The notes below the pieces were generated by a model. It was not told the DNA's origin. It worked only from the letters and a program-made list of their open reading frames with translations, and made no database searches. A stretch of 60,040 nt of DNA, taken from the NCBI GenBank assembly GCA_019689975.1, contig JADGGK010000010.1, forward strand, positions 1 to 60,040, written 5' to 3'. Both the position numbers and the translations under genes were made by a program. Below, in pieces: positions 45,342 to 53,538 of this stretch (position 1 is the first letter of the stretch; the number at the start of each line of letters is the position of its first letter). The stretch is from Pseudolabrys sp. GTDB lineage: Bacteria > Pseudomonadota > Alphaproteobacteria > Rhizobiales > Xanthobacteraceae.

Positions 45342-47264
45342 ATGAGCCCGCCGCCGACGAGCCGCTGGGGGCGTTTTCGCGCCCTTACCCCGCGTCAGGT
45401 TTTGATCATAGTGCACGACGTCGTCGCCACGGCGGCGGCGATCGTGCTTACCTTCGCCGTGCGTTTCGAGCAGGCGGAGTTCGTCTCCCGCCTGCCCGCG
45501 CTTAGGTATCTGCCGCTGTTCCTGATCTACGCCGCCGGCATCTATTTCGTGGTCGGCCTGCACCGCAACAAGTGGCGTTTCACCTCGCTGCCCGACCTCT
45601 ACAACATCTTCCGCGCCGCGAGCGTGCTCGCCGTCTCGCTGCTGGTGCTCGACTACGTGCTGCTCGCGCCGAATGTCCTCGGCCATTTCTTCTTCGGCAA
45701 GGTCACCATTCTGCTCTACTGGCTGCTGCAGATGTTCCTGCTCGGCGGCAGCCGGATCGCCTACCGTTACTTCCGCTATACGCGCACGGTTCAACGCGCC
45801 CGTGTCGCCAATGCCGCGCCGACGTTGCTGCTCGGTCACGCCGCCGACGTGGAAGTTCTGCTGCGCGCGATCGAGAGCGGCGCGGCGCGAAGGATCTGGC
45901 CGCTGGGCGTCCTTTCGCCCTCCCATGCCGATCGCGGCCAGTCGATCCGCGGCATCCCGGTGCTCGGCGAGATCGACGATCTCGAACGTATCGTGGCCGA
46001 TCTGGAACGCCACGGCACGCGGGTGACGCGGCTCGTGTTCGCGCCCTCGGCGCTCTCGCCGCAGGCGCGTCCGGAAGCGGTGCTGGTGCGCGCACGCCGG
46101 CTCGGCCTGACCGTCAACAAATTGCCGGCGCTCGACGCCCCGGGCCCGGCGGTTGCGCTCGCTCCGGTTGCGGTCGAAGACCTGTTGCTCCGGCCGAGCG
46201 TCACCATCGACTACCGTCGGCTCGAGCGCTTCGTTGCCGGCAAGTCGGTGGTGGTGACCGGCGGCGGCGGATCGATCGGCGCGGAGATATGCGATCGCGT
46301 CATCGCCTTCGGCGCGGCGCGACTTTTGGTGATCGAGAATTCCGAGCCTGCGCTGCACGCGGTGCAGGAGACGCTCGCCGCCAGATCGGGCGGCACGGAG
46401 TTTTCCGGTCACATCGCCGATATCCGCGATCGCGACCGCATCATGCGTCTGTTCGCGCGGTTCAAACCCGATATCGTCTTCCACGCCGCCGCGCTCAAGC
46501 ACGTGCCGTTGCTCGAACGCGATTGGGAAGAGGCGGTCAAGACCAATGTGTTCGGGTCCGTCAACGTCGCCGACGCGGCGGCGTCGAGCGGCGCCGCCGC
46601 GATGGTGCTGATCTCGACCGACAAGGCGATCGAGCCGGTTTCGGTGCTCGGCGCCACCAAGCGGCTCGCGGAAATGTATTGTCAGGCGCTCGATGCCGAC
46701 TTTGCCCGCCGCAGCGGCGCCATGCGTCTCATCGCGGTACGATTCGGCAATGTGCTGGCCTCGAACGGCTCGGTGGTGCCCAAGTTCAAGGCGCAGATCG
46801 AGGCGGGCGGACCCGTGACCGTCACCCATCCGGACATGGTTCGCTATTTCATGACCATCCGCGAAGCCTGCGACCTCGTGATCACGGCCGCAAGCCACGC
46901 GCTCGGTTCCGCCCGCAGCGAGGTTTCGGTCTACGTGCTCAACATGGGCCAACCGGTGAAGATCGTCGACCTCGCCGAACGCATCATCCGCCTGAGCGGG
47001 CTCGAGCCGGGCCAGGATATCGACATCGTCTATACCGGCATTCGGCCGGGCGAACGTCTGCACGAGGTCCTCTTCGCGCGTGGGGAAGCGAGCGCGGAGA
47101 TCGGCATTCCCGGTATCGTCGCGGCCAAACCGGTGCAGCCCTCGCTCGAGGCCGTGCGCGCCTGGATGGCGATGCTGGAGCAGGGGCTTGCGCGTGGAGA
47201 ACGCGCTGCGATCGACAAGGTGTTGCGCGAAGCCGTGCCTGAGTTCCGCGGCGAAGCCGCTTAA
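45342..47264 (+). CDS. Membrane-bound nucleotide-sugar 4,6-dehydratase/epimerase (CapD/WbpM/PglF type)
   Basis: 640 residues. Four hydrophobic helices occupy about 1-145, then a CoA-binding-like Rossmann domain (about 160-260), then an SDR-type dehydratase domain with 'VVVTGGGGSIGAEICDRV' for NAD and 'LISTDKAIEPVSVLGATKRL', the S/T-D-K catalytic set that replaces the usual Y-x3-K Tyr in this family. Members convert UDP-GlcNAc to 4-keto-6-deoxy sugars for capsule, LPS or protein glycosylation at the inner membrane. A gmhA-type gene follows after 63 bases, consistent with a surface-polysaccharide role. Confidence 0.92.
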   Translation: MSPPPTSRWGRFRALTPRQVLIIVHDVVATAAAIVLTFAVRFEQAEFVSRLPALRYLPLFLIYAAGIYFVVGLHRNKWRFTSLPDLYNIFRAASVLAVSLLVLDYVLLAPNVLGHFFFGKVTILLYWLLQMFLLGGSRIAYRYFRYTRTVQRARVANAAPTLLLGHAADVEVLLRAIESGAARRIWPLGVLSPSHADRGQSIRGIPVLGEIDDLERIVADLERHGTRVTRLVFAPSALSPQARPEAVLVRARRLGLTVNKLPALDAPGPAVALAPVAVEDLLLRPSVTIDYRRLERFVAGKSVVVTGGGGSIGAEICDRVIAFGAARLLVIENSEPALHAVQETLAARSGGTEFSGHIADIRDRDRIMRLFARFKPDIVFHAAALKHVPLLERDWEEAVKTNVFGSVNVADAAASSGAAAMVLISTDKAIEPVSVLGATKRLAEMYCQALDADFARRSGAMRLIAVRFGNVLASNGSVVPKFKAQIEAGGPVTVTHPDMVRYFMTIREACDLVITAASHALGSARSEVSVYVLNMGQPVKIVDLAERIIRLSGLEPGQDIDIVYTGIRPGERLHEVLFARGEASAEIGIPGIVAAKPVQPSLEAVRAWMAMLEQGLARGERAAIDKVLREAVPEFRGEAA

Positions 47265-47327
47265 GCGGGCCGGGAAAGACGGTAACGCGTCGCACGCAAG
47301 AACAGACGCAGGAAAGGGCCGGCAGCC

Positions 47328-47915
47328 GTGGACCTCGCCGCTTATTTCACAGCCGAATTCGCCGAGCACCACGCCGTGGCGCGCGACACGGAAGCGGCAT
47401 TGGCGAATGCCTTCGCGGGGCTTGTGCGCGTCTGCGCCCGCGCGCTGCGCGCCGGCGGCAAGCTTCTGTTCTTCGGCAATGGCGGCAGCGCCGCCGACGC
47501 GCAGCACCTCGCCACGGAACTGACGATCCGTTACAAGGCAGACCGTCCCGCCATCGCCGCCCTGGCGCTCACCACCGACACCTCGGCGCTGACGGCGGCC
47601 GGCAACGATCTCGGCTTCGAGCGTATCTTCGCTCGCCAGATCGAGGCGCTCGGTCGCCAGGGCGACGTCGCCATCGCCATCTCCACCTCGGGTCGGAGCG
47701 CCAACATCCTCGCCGCGCTGCGGCAGGCCCGGGCGCAGCGGCTCGTGACGGCGGCGCTCGCCGGCAAGGGCGGCGGCGACCTTCGAGACCTCGCCGACCA
47801 CCTGCTCGTGGTGCCGTCCGACACCACCGCCCGCATCCAGGAAATGCATATCCTGCTCGGCCAGATGCTGTGCGGCGCTCTGGAGCTGGAACTGGGTGTC
47901 GTCGCTGCCGGCTGA
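47328..47915 (+). CDS. gmhA: Sedoheptulose 7-phosphate isomerase (GmhA-like SIS protein)
   Basis: 195 residues covering one SIS domain. 'LLFFGNGGSAADAQHLATEL', 'AALALTTDTSALTAAGNDLG', 'DVAIAISTSGRSANILAAL' and 'TARIQEMHILLGQMLC' are standard GmhA motifs, including the Glu and His that act in isomerisation. It makes glycero-manno-heptose 7-phosphate for LPS core or other heptosylated glycans. Probably co-transcribed with the dehydratase gene upstream. The other heptose genes are not in this window. Confidence 0.93.
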   Translation: MDLAAYFTAEFAEHHAVARDTEAALANAFAGLVRVCARALRAGGKLLFFGNGGSAADAQHLATELTIRYKADRPAIAALALTTDTSALTAAGNDLGFERIFARQIEALGRQGDVAIAISTSGRSANILAALRQARAQRLVTAALAGKGGGDLRDLADHLLVVPSDTTARIQEMHILLGQMLCGALELELGVVAAG

Positions 47916-47958
47916 CGCCGCGCTCCCGCGACCCGGCGGCCCGCTGCCTTCGGATCTA

Positions 47959-47973
47959 TTTCAAATCGTGAAA
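47959..47973 (+). promoter_or_regulatory. Candidate IclR-type operator
   Basis: TTTCA-AATCG-TGAAA is a perfect 5-base inverted repeat with a 5-base spacer, 78 bases upstream of the IclR gene at 48051. Its length and A/T-rich arms fit IclR-family sites, which are often autoregulatory. Confidence 0.4.
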
Positions 47974-48019
47974 ACGACGCTTCCGGTCGGGAAATCGCCT
48001 TGACTTCGAGGCGTTTGGC

Positions 48020-48046
48020 CGTTTCCCTTGCCGGAAGGGAGAAACG
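48020..48046 (+). promoter_or_regulatory. Imperfect inverted repeat over the IclR ribosome binding site
   Basis: CGTTTC-CCTT and AAGGGAGAAACG pair with one bulge, and the right arm contains the ribosome binding site (GGAAGGGAG) 5 bases before the ATG. It could be a second repressor site or an RNA hairpin that limits translation. Confidence 0.35.
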
Positions 48047-48050
48047 AGCC

Positions 48051-48899
48051 ATGGATGCGAAGATCCTCCGGGGGCCGGGCGCCGGCGCCGGCGCGGCGAC
48101 TGCGGGTGACCGCCACAGTATTCAGTCCGTCGACCGGGCGCTTTATCTCCTGGAGACCATTGCCGACGCCGGCGGGGAAGCGAGCCTCACCGAACTTGCG
48201 CGGCGCACCGGGCTGAATATCTCCACCTGCCATCACCTTCTGGCCACGCTCGTCAAACGCGGCTTCGTGGTCAAGGTGCCGAGCCGCCGCCTTTACGGGC
48301 TCGGCAACCGGATCTTCTACTTGAGCCGCGCCTGCCTGCAGGTCGATCTGCCGCGGCGCGCCGAGCCCTATCTCGACGCGATCAACCGCGCCACCGGGGA
48401 GACCGTGCACCTTGCCGCGCTGCAGGGCGATGCCGTCATCACGCTCGCGGTGCGCGAGGCGCGCCACGCGGTAAGGGTTGGAACCGGGAAGGTGGGCAAG
48501 GTCGAAGCGCCGCACGCGACATCGGTCGGCAAGGCGATACTCGCCTGGCTGCCCGAGGATGAGATCCGGCGCATTCTTGCATCCGGCATGAAGCGCTACA
48601 CCAAGAACACCATTACCGATCTCCCGTCGCTGCTCGAGTCGCTTCGCGCCGTGCGCCGTCGGGGCTATGCGATCGATACCGAGGAATATCTGCCCGGCGT
48701 GATCTGCATCGGCGCCGCCATTCGCGATCAGGCGGGTACGGTGATCGGGGCGATCAGCGCCTCGACCCCGACGATGCGCGCGGATGAAGCGCATCTCGCG
48801 TTGATGCGGGACGAGATTTGCGCCGCCACGCGCTCGCTGTCGGCGGAATTCGGCGCGCCCAATGCCCCGGCCGGTGCCGCGCAGGCGGCCGCCGGCTGA
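48051..48899 (+). CDS. IclR-family transcriptional regulator (island II, left)
   Basis: 282 residues from the ATG at 48051. After a short Gly/Ala-rich leader, the winged helix-turn-helix (about 25-90) reads 'RALYLLETIADAGGEASLTE' then 'LARRTGLNISTCHHLLATLV'. The effector domain (about 100-270) carries 'ETVHLAALQGDAVITLAV', 'HATSVGKAILAWLPEDEIR' and 'GVICIGAAIRDQAGTVIGAI'. IclR proteins commonly control degradation of aromatic or organic acids. The alcohol dehydrogenase gene follows after 32 bases. Confidence 0.93.
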   Translation: MDAKILRGPGAGAGAATAGDRHSIQSVDRALYLLETIADAGGEASLTELARRTGLNISTCHHLLATLVKRGFVVKVPSRRLYGLGNRIFYLSRACLQVDLPRRAEPYLDAINRATGETVHLAALQGDAVITLAVREARHAVRVGTGKVGKVEAPHATSVGKAILAWLPEDEIRRILASGMKRYTKNTITDLPSLLESLRAVRRRGYAIDTEEYLPGVICIGAAIRDQAGTVIGAISASTPTMRADEAHLALMRDEICAATRSLSAEFGAPNAPAGAAQAAAG

Positions 48900-48931
48900 G
48901 CCGTCGATCGCGTCCTCTCGTGGAGGTTCGG

Positions 48932-50101
48932 ATGTATGCACCGCCGGGTGTGAAGACCAACCATAATGAATTCCCCATCCCGGAGCGCATGAGGGCATGG
49001 GTGCTCGGGGCACCCGGTGAGCTCGCCATGACGACCAAACCAACGCCCGTGCCGCGCAGAGCCGAAGTGCTGGTGCGGGTGGACGCGGTGGCGATCTGCG
49101 CCACCGATCTCGACGTCATCTATCACGGACCGCCGGCGCTTATCCAAGGCGGTCTGCCGTTCAACAAGAACTTCACGCCCGGCCACGAATATATGGGCAC
49201 CGTGGTGGCGCTCGGGCCGGGCGTGGACGAATACCGGATCGGCCAGCGCGTGGCGGTCGAAATCCACGCCGGCTGCGGCCAGTGCAAGCGCTGCCGCGAG
49301 GGCATGTATACCTCGTGCCACAACTACGGCCTCAATTACGGCGAGGTCGACAAGGGCCACCGTGCCAATGGTTTTACGACCGACGGCGGCTTCTGCGACT
49401 ATCAGGTCAACAATATCAACACGCTGGTGGCGATCTCCGACACGATGTCGGATGAGGAAGGGACGCTCGTCGTCACCGCCGGCACGGCGATGTATGCCCT
49501 CACCGAACTGGGCGGCCTGGTGGCCGGCGAGAGCGTCTGCGTCACCGGCCCGGGCCCGATCGGGTTGCTGACCGTCGCCGTGGCCAAGGCGCTCGGCGCC
49601 CAGCCGGTAATCCTCACCGGTACGCGCGACAACCGGCTCGAGATCGGGAAAAAGCTGGGCGCCGATCACGTGGTCAACATCCGTCGGACGCCCGACGTGG
49701 TGGCGGAGGTGAGGCGGCTCAACGGCGGCAAGGGTGTCGACTATGTCGTGGAATGTTCGGCGGCGTCCGGCGCGGTCAACGATGCCGTGCACATGGTCAA
49801 CCGCGGCGGCAGGGTATGTCTTGCCGCTTTCGCCCATGAAGAAGTGCCGGTGGATGTCGCCCACATCGTGCGCAACAATATCTACCTCTACGGCATTCGC
49901 GGCGAAGGTCGCAGCGCCACGCACCGCGCCGAGGCCTTTATGCGGCAGAAGCGTTTCGATGCGACCTTGATCCATACCCACACCTTCTCCCTCGACGATT
50001 TGCCGACGGCAATTCGCTACGCCAAGGATCGCGTCGAGGACGCCATCAAGGTAGTGGTCAAGACGAGGCTGAATACCGCGAGCAAGGTCGCGGCGGAATA
50101 A
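48932..50101 (+). CDS. Zinc-dependent MDR-family alcohol dehydrogenase (island II)
   Basis: 389 residues from the ATG at 48932, with GGAGG five bases ahead. Catalytic zinc ligands are in 'AICATDLDVIYH' and 'FTPGHEYMGTVV'; structural zinc is held by the four Cys of 'CGQCKRCREGMYTSC'. The Rossmann motif is 'VCVTGPGPIGLLTVAVAKA'. It oxidises a secondary alcohol or polyol, or reduces the matching ketone, with NAD(P). The extra N-terminal leader 'MYAPPGVKTNHNEF' is not common. It is probably co-transcribed with the IclR gene and converges on the Liv operon of island II. Confidence 0.92.
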   Translation: MYAPPGVKTNHNEFPIPERMRAWVLGAPGELAMTTKPTPVPRRAEVLVRVDAVAICATDLDVIYHGPPALIQGGLPFNKNFTPGHEYMGTVVALGPGVDEYRIGQRVAVEIHAGCGQCKRCREGMYTSCHNYGLNYGEVDKGHRANGFTTDGGFCDYQVNNINTLVAISDTMSDEEGTLVVTAGTAMYALTELGGLVAGESVCVTGPGPIGLLTVAVAKALGAQPVILTGTRDNRLEIGKKLGADHVVNIRRTPDVVAEVRRLNGGKGVDYVVECSAASGAVNDAVHMVNRGGRVCLAAFAHEEVPVDVAHIVRNNIYLYGIRGEGRSATHRAEAFMRQKRFDATLIHTHTFSLDDLPTAIRYAKDRVEDAIKVVVKTRLNTASKVAAE

Positions 50102-50122
50102 CCGCACGAACCGAAATACCGC

Positions 50123-50138
50123 CCGCGCCTTCGCGCGG
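50123..50138. terminator. Stem-loop between convergent dehydrogenase and livM genes
   Basis: CCGCGC (50123-50128), loop CTTC, GCGCGG (50133-50138), located in the 109-base convergent gap. A bidirectional terminator is plausible, without T-runs. Confidence 0.4.
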
Positions 50139-50210
50139 CGACCGGGCGTTGCGGGCGTGCCATGGAGCCGGCGGGCCGGCGTCGCCGCGGCGGTTTTGCG
50201 CGCAAGCCGG

Positions 50211-51233
50211 TTACCGCGCTCGCGCCTTGCCGCTCGGCTCGAGCACGAGGCGTCGCTGCAGCGGCAGCATCTGCCAGCCGAGCCGTTCGACGATGAGGCC
50301 CCAGATACCTTTCGGCGCCGCCAGCATCACCGCGATCGCGACCGTGCCCATCATCATGAGGTAGAGACTGCCGAGATCGGCCAGCGTCTGCCGCAGCAGG
50401 AAGAACACGATGGTTCCGATGATCGGACCTTCGATGCGACCGATGCCGCCGATGACGACGATGAAAATGACGAAGGCCGTCCAGTCGTTGACGCTGAAAG
50501 CGGTGTCCGGCGAGATGCGCAATTTCATCAGGAAGATCAACGCGCCGATCATGGCGGTGCCGAATGCGGTCAGCACGTAGACGGCGAATTTGAGCCGTCG
50601 CACGTCGATGCCGCTGCTCTGCGCGGCGAGTTCATTGTCGCGGACGGCGGTGAGCGCGAGCCCGTGGCGCGAGCGCAGCAGAACGAAGATCGCGACGAGA
50701 ACGGCGACGGCGAGCGCCAATGCCAGCCAATAGATCTCCAGCTCCCGCCACTGCCGCGTCGGCGCCATGGCGAGGACGAGCGAGGCCGGCAGGCTTATGC
50801 CGGAACCGCCGCCGAGCGCCGCGATTTGCGATGCCATCAGGCGGAACACTTCCGCCATCACCCAGGTGCCGATGGCGAAATAGGCCCCGCGCAGGCGGAA
50901 GATCAGCAGGGCGACGGGGATCGATACGAGCGCCGCGACCGGCCCTGCGACCAAGACGGCGGCCAAGGGCGGCACCCCGAATTGGATGCCGAGGGCGAAC
51001 AACAGATAGCCGCCAAGGCCGACGAAGGCCTGCTGACCGACCGAGACGAGCCCGGCATAGCCGGCAAGCAGGTTCCAAAGGCTTGCCAGCGCGACATAGG
51101 TGAACATTTCGGCCAATAGCCTGAGCGTCGCGCGATCGGCCCAGAGCGGCGCCATCGCGAGGGCCGCGAGGCCGAAGCCGGCGAGGGCGACGCCGACGCG
51201 GCTCGAACGCGATGCGTGTTCGACGCGGCTCAT
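50211..51233 (-). CDS. livM: Branched-chain amino acid-type ABC permease LivM (system 2)
   Basis: 340 residues from the ATG at 51233; the frame reads back to 51383 inside livH. About ten helices; 'WNLLAGYAGLVSVGQQAFVG' and 'VIGGIGRIEGPIIGTIVFFL' are LivM landmarks and 'SRHGLALTAVRDNELAAQSS' is the ATPase contact loop. It overlaps livH by four bases (ATGA). Last gene of the leftward island II operon. Confidence 0.93.
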   Translation of the reverse strand: MSRVEHASRSSRVGVALAGFGLAALAMAPLWADRATLRLLAEMFTYVALASLWNLLAGYAGLVSVGQQAFVGLGGYLLFALGIQFGVPPLAAVLVAGPVAALVSIPVALLIFRLRGAYFAIGTWVMAEVFRLMASQIAALGGGSGISLPASLVLAMAPTRQWRELEIYWLALALAVAVLVAIFVLLRSRHGLALTAVRDNELAAQSSGIDVRRLKFAVYVLTAFGTAMIGALIFLMKLRISPDTAFSVNDWTAFVIFIVVIGGIGRIEGPIIGTIVFFLLRQTLADLGSLYLMMMGTVAIAVMLAAPKGIWGLIVERLGWQMLPLQRRLVLEPSGKARAR

Positions 51234-52099
51234 CCCGACACCTTGGGGAACAGTCCCTGCGGGCGGAGCGCCAGGATCACGAGAAACGCGATATGGCCGG
51301 CGAGCAATTGCCAGCCGGGATCGAGCTCGGCGCCGATCGCCTGCGCCACCCCCAGGATGACGCCGCCGGCGAGCGTTCCCCACATATTGCCGAGGCCGCC
51401 GATGATCACGGCCTCGAAGCCGAAGATCAGCCGTGCCGGACCGATCGCCGGATCGAAATTGCTGCGTACCGCGAGAAACACGCCGGCAATTGCGACCACC
51501 GCGAGTGACAGCGCCATGGCCAGGGCAAACACGTGCCGCGTGTTGAGACCCATCAATTGCGCCACCGGCTGATCATCGGAGGTGGCGCGGAAGGCGCGGC
51601 CGAGCGCGGTCTTGTAGAACAGCACCTGCAGCGCGGCGATGACGAGGATCGCCACCGCGAACTGCACAAGCGGGAGATAGCCGACCCATACCCCCGGCAT
51701 CAGCTGCGCGGTCAGCACCTCGATCGCACCGGCCTGCAGTTTGCGGCTGTCGGCGGTGAACAATTCCAGCAGGCCGTTCTGGATGATGACCGAAAGACCG
51801 AAGGTGACAAGCAGGGGCGGCAGGAGGTCCTCGCCGAGGGTGAAATTGAGCAGTCCGCGCTGCAAAGCGTAGCCGACGAGCGCCATAATCGGCACCACGA
51901 GGACGAGCGACGTCAGAGGATCGACTCCGAGCGCCTGCGTCACCATGAGCGACACATAGGCGGCAAGCACGATGAGATCGCCGTGAGCGATGTTCACGAG
52001 TCGCATGACTCCAAAGATCAACGACAGGCCGACGGCGAACATGGCGTAGAGCCCGCCGGTGAGCACGCCCTGCACCACGACATTGAGCCATTCGGTCAT
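51230..52099 (-). CDS. livH: Branched-chain amino acid-type ABC permease LivH (system 2)
   Basis: 289 residues from the ATG at 52099, which has GGAG ten bases upstream; an ATG at 52108 overlapping the livF stop is the alternative. 'VVVQGVLTGGLYAMFAVGLS' and 'LIFGVMRLVNIAHGDLIVLA' are the LivH entry, and 'AVIIGGLGNMWGTLAGGVIL' is the conserved loop near the end. 'ALGRAFRATSDDQPVAQLMG' would contact the ATPases. Confidence 0.93.
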   Translation of the reverse strand: MTEWLNVVVQGVLTGGLYAMFAVGLSLIFGVMRLVNIAHGDLIVLAAYVSLMVTQALGVDPLTSLVLVVPIMALVGYALQRGLLNFTLGEDLLPPLLVTFGLSVIIQNGLLELFTADSRKLQAGAIEVLTAQLMPGVWVGYLPLVQFAVAILVIAALQVLFYKTALGRAFRATSDDQPVAQLMGLNTRHVFALAMALSLAVVAIAGVFLAVRSNFDPAIGPARLIFGFEAVIIGGLGNMWGTLAGGVILGVAQAIGAELDPGWQLLAGHIAFLVILALRPQGLFPKVSG

Positions 52100-52104
52100 C
52101 GGCC

Positions 52105-52809
52105 TCATACTCCGAAATAGGCCGCGCTGATGGTCTCGCGCGTGAGTTCGCGGGTCGCCCCGTGCAGCGCGACGCGACCCTCCTGCAGGCAGTAGGCGCG
52201 AGCGGCCGCCTTCAGCGCCTGGGCGATGTCCTGCTCGACGATGACGAGCGACAGGCCTTCCGCGACGATGCGCGGGATCTGCGCGTAGATGTCGCGCACC
52301 ACGATCGGCGCCAGGCCGAGGCTGATCTCGTCGCAGAGCAGGAGCCTCGGATTGGCCATCAGCGCGCGGCCGATGGCTGCCATCTGCTGCTGCCCGCCCG
52401 AGAGCGCGGTCGCGGGCAGGCGACGGCGCGCGGCAAGCGCGGGGAAGAGGTCGTAGACGCGAGCGAGGGTCCACGGTCCGGGGCGTTTGAGCTGCGCGCC
52501 GATCAGGAGGTTTTCTTCGACCGTGAGCGAGGGAAACAGCCGTCGCCCTTCCGGCACCAGCGCGACGCCGCGCCTGACCACCTCGAATGCCGGGCTGTGC
52601 GTGATCGAGGCACCGGCGAGCCGAATCTCGCCTCGCCGGGGATGCATCAGACCGGCGATGCTTCTGAGCAGCGTGCTCTTGCCCGCGCCATTGGCTCCGA
52701 TGACGGCGACCACCTCGCCGGTCTCGATGCGCAGCGACACGCCGAACAGCGCCTGGAAATCACCATAGAAGACGTCGATGCCGCGCACATCGAGCAGGGG
52801 GTCAGCCAT
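52105..52809 (-). CDS. livF: Liv-type ABC transporter ATPase LivF (system 2)
   Basis: 234 residues. Walker A 'IGANGAGKST', signature 'LSGGQQQMAAIGRAL', Walker B 'LLLCDEISLGLAP' and 'LVIVEQDIAQALKAA' are present, with the usual LivF Gln at the switch position. The C-terminal 'SAAYFGV' is typical. Its start overlaps the end of livG by 8 bases. Confidence 0.94.
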   Translation of the reverse strand: MADPLLDVRGIDVFYGDFQALFGVSLRIETGEVVAVIGANGAGKSTLLRSIAGLMHPRRGEIRLAGASITHSPAFEVVRRGVALVPEGRRLFPSLTVEENLLIGAQLKRPGPWTLARVYDLFPALAARRRLPATALSGGQQQMAAIGRALMANPRLLLCDEISLGLAPIVVRDIYAQIPRIVAEGLSLVIVEQDIAQALKAAARAYCLQEGRVALHGATRELTRETISAAYFGV

Positions 52810-53530
52810 CGGCGGCGATTCCCATGTAAATCTCCGCCACCTGCGAGGAGCGGATCACCTCCCGCGGTTCGCCTGCGGCAATAAATCTGCCGCCGTGCAG
52901 GACGAGCAGGCGATCGATGCTGGCGAGCAGGGCGTGCACGATGTGTTCGATCCACACGATCGAGACGCCGGAAGCGCGCACGTCCTTGATGAGCTCGACC
53001 AGCGCGTGGCATTCGTGCTCGGTCAAGCCGCCGGCGACCTCGTCGAGCAGCAGCACTCGCGGCTTCGTCGCCAGCGCGCGCGCAAGCTCGAGCCGCTTGC
53101 GGTCGAGTAGCGTCAGGCCACCGGCGCTCCGGTTCGCCTTGTCGGCGAGTCCGCAGCGGTCGAGCAGATCGGCCGCGCGGTCATAGACCGCGGCCTCCGG
53201 CTCGCCGGCGCCGAAGGCTGCGGCCACGACGACGTTTTCGAACACCGTCATGCCGACAAAGGGTTGGGGAATCTGGAACGCACGGGCGAGACCCTTGCGG
53301 CAGCGTCGGTCCGGCGACAGGCCGGTAATGTCTTCGCCCGCGAACAGCACGCGTCCGGCATCCGGGGCCAGGGCGCCGGCGGCGATGGCGAAAAGGGTGG
53401 TCTTGCCGGCGCCGTTGGGTCCGATGATGCCGAGCGCTTCGCCCGCATTGAGCGCAAGGGAAATGCCGTCGGCGACGACGACCGCCCCGAATCGCTTGGA
53501 TATGTTGTCGAGCGCCAGCAGCGGAGCCAT
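52802..53530 (-). CDS. livG: Liv-type ABC transporter ATPase LivG (system 2), atypical signature motif
   Basis: 242 residues from the ATG at 53530; the open frame continues to 54406 across the binding-protein gene but is a shadow there. Walker A 'IGPNGAGKTT', Walker B 'VLLLDEVAGGL' and the switch His in 'IVWIEHIVHALLAS' are present. The signature position reads 'SAGGLTLLDRKRLELARAL' rather than LSGGQ, matching the trend in system 1. It lies 8 bases after the binding-protein gene. Confidence 0.92.
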   Translation of the reverse strand: MAPLLALDNISKRFGAVVVADGISLALNAGEALGIIGPNGAGKTTLFAIAAGALAPDAGRVLFAGEDITGLSPDRRCRKGLARAFQIPQPFVGMTVFENVVVAAAFGAGEPEAAVYDRAADLLDRCGLADKANRSAGGLTLLDRKRLELARALATKPRVLLLDEVAGGLTEHECHALVELIKDVRASGVSIVWIEHIVHALLASIDRLLVLHGGRFIAAGEPREVIRSSQVAEIYMGIAADG

Positions 53531-53538
53531 GGCGGTCG

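Noticed and set aside
45285-47849. Antisense open frame of 854 codons over the dehydratase and gmhA genes
   Set aside because: It lies opposite two genes with intact catalytic motifs, its translation is rich in Arg, His and Gly without any family motif, and such frames are expected at this GC content.
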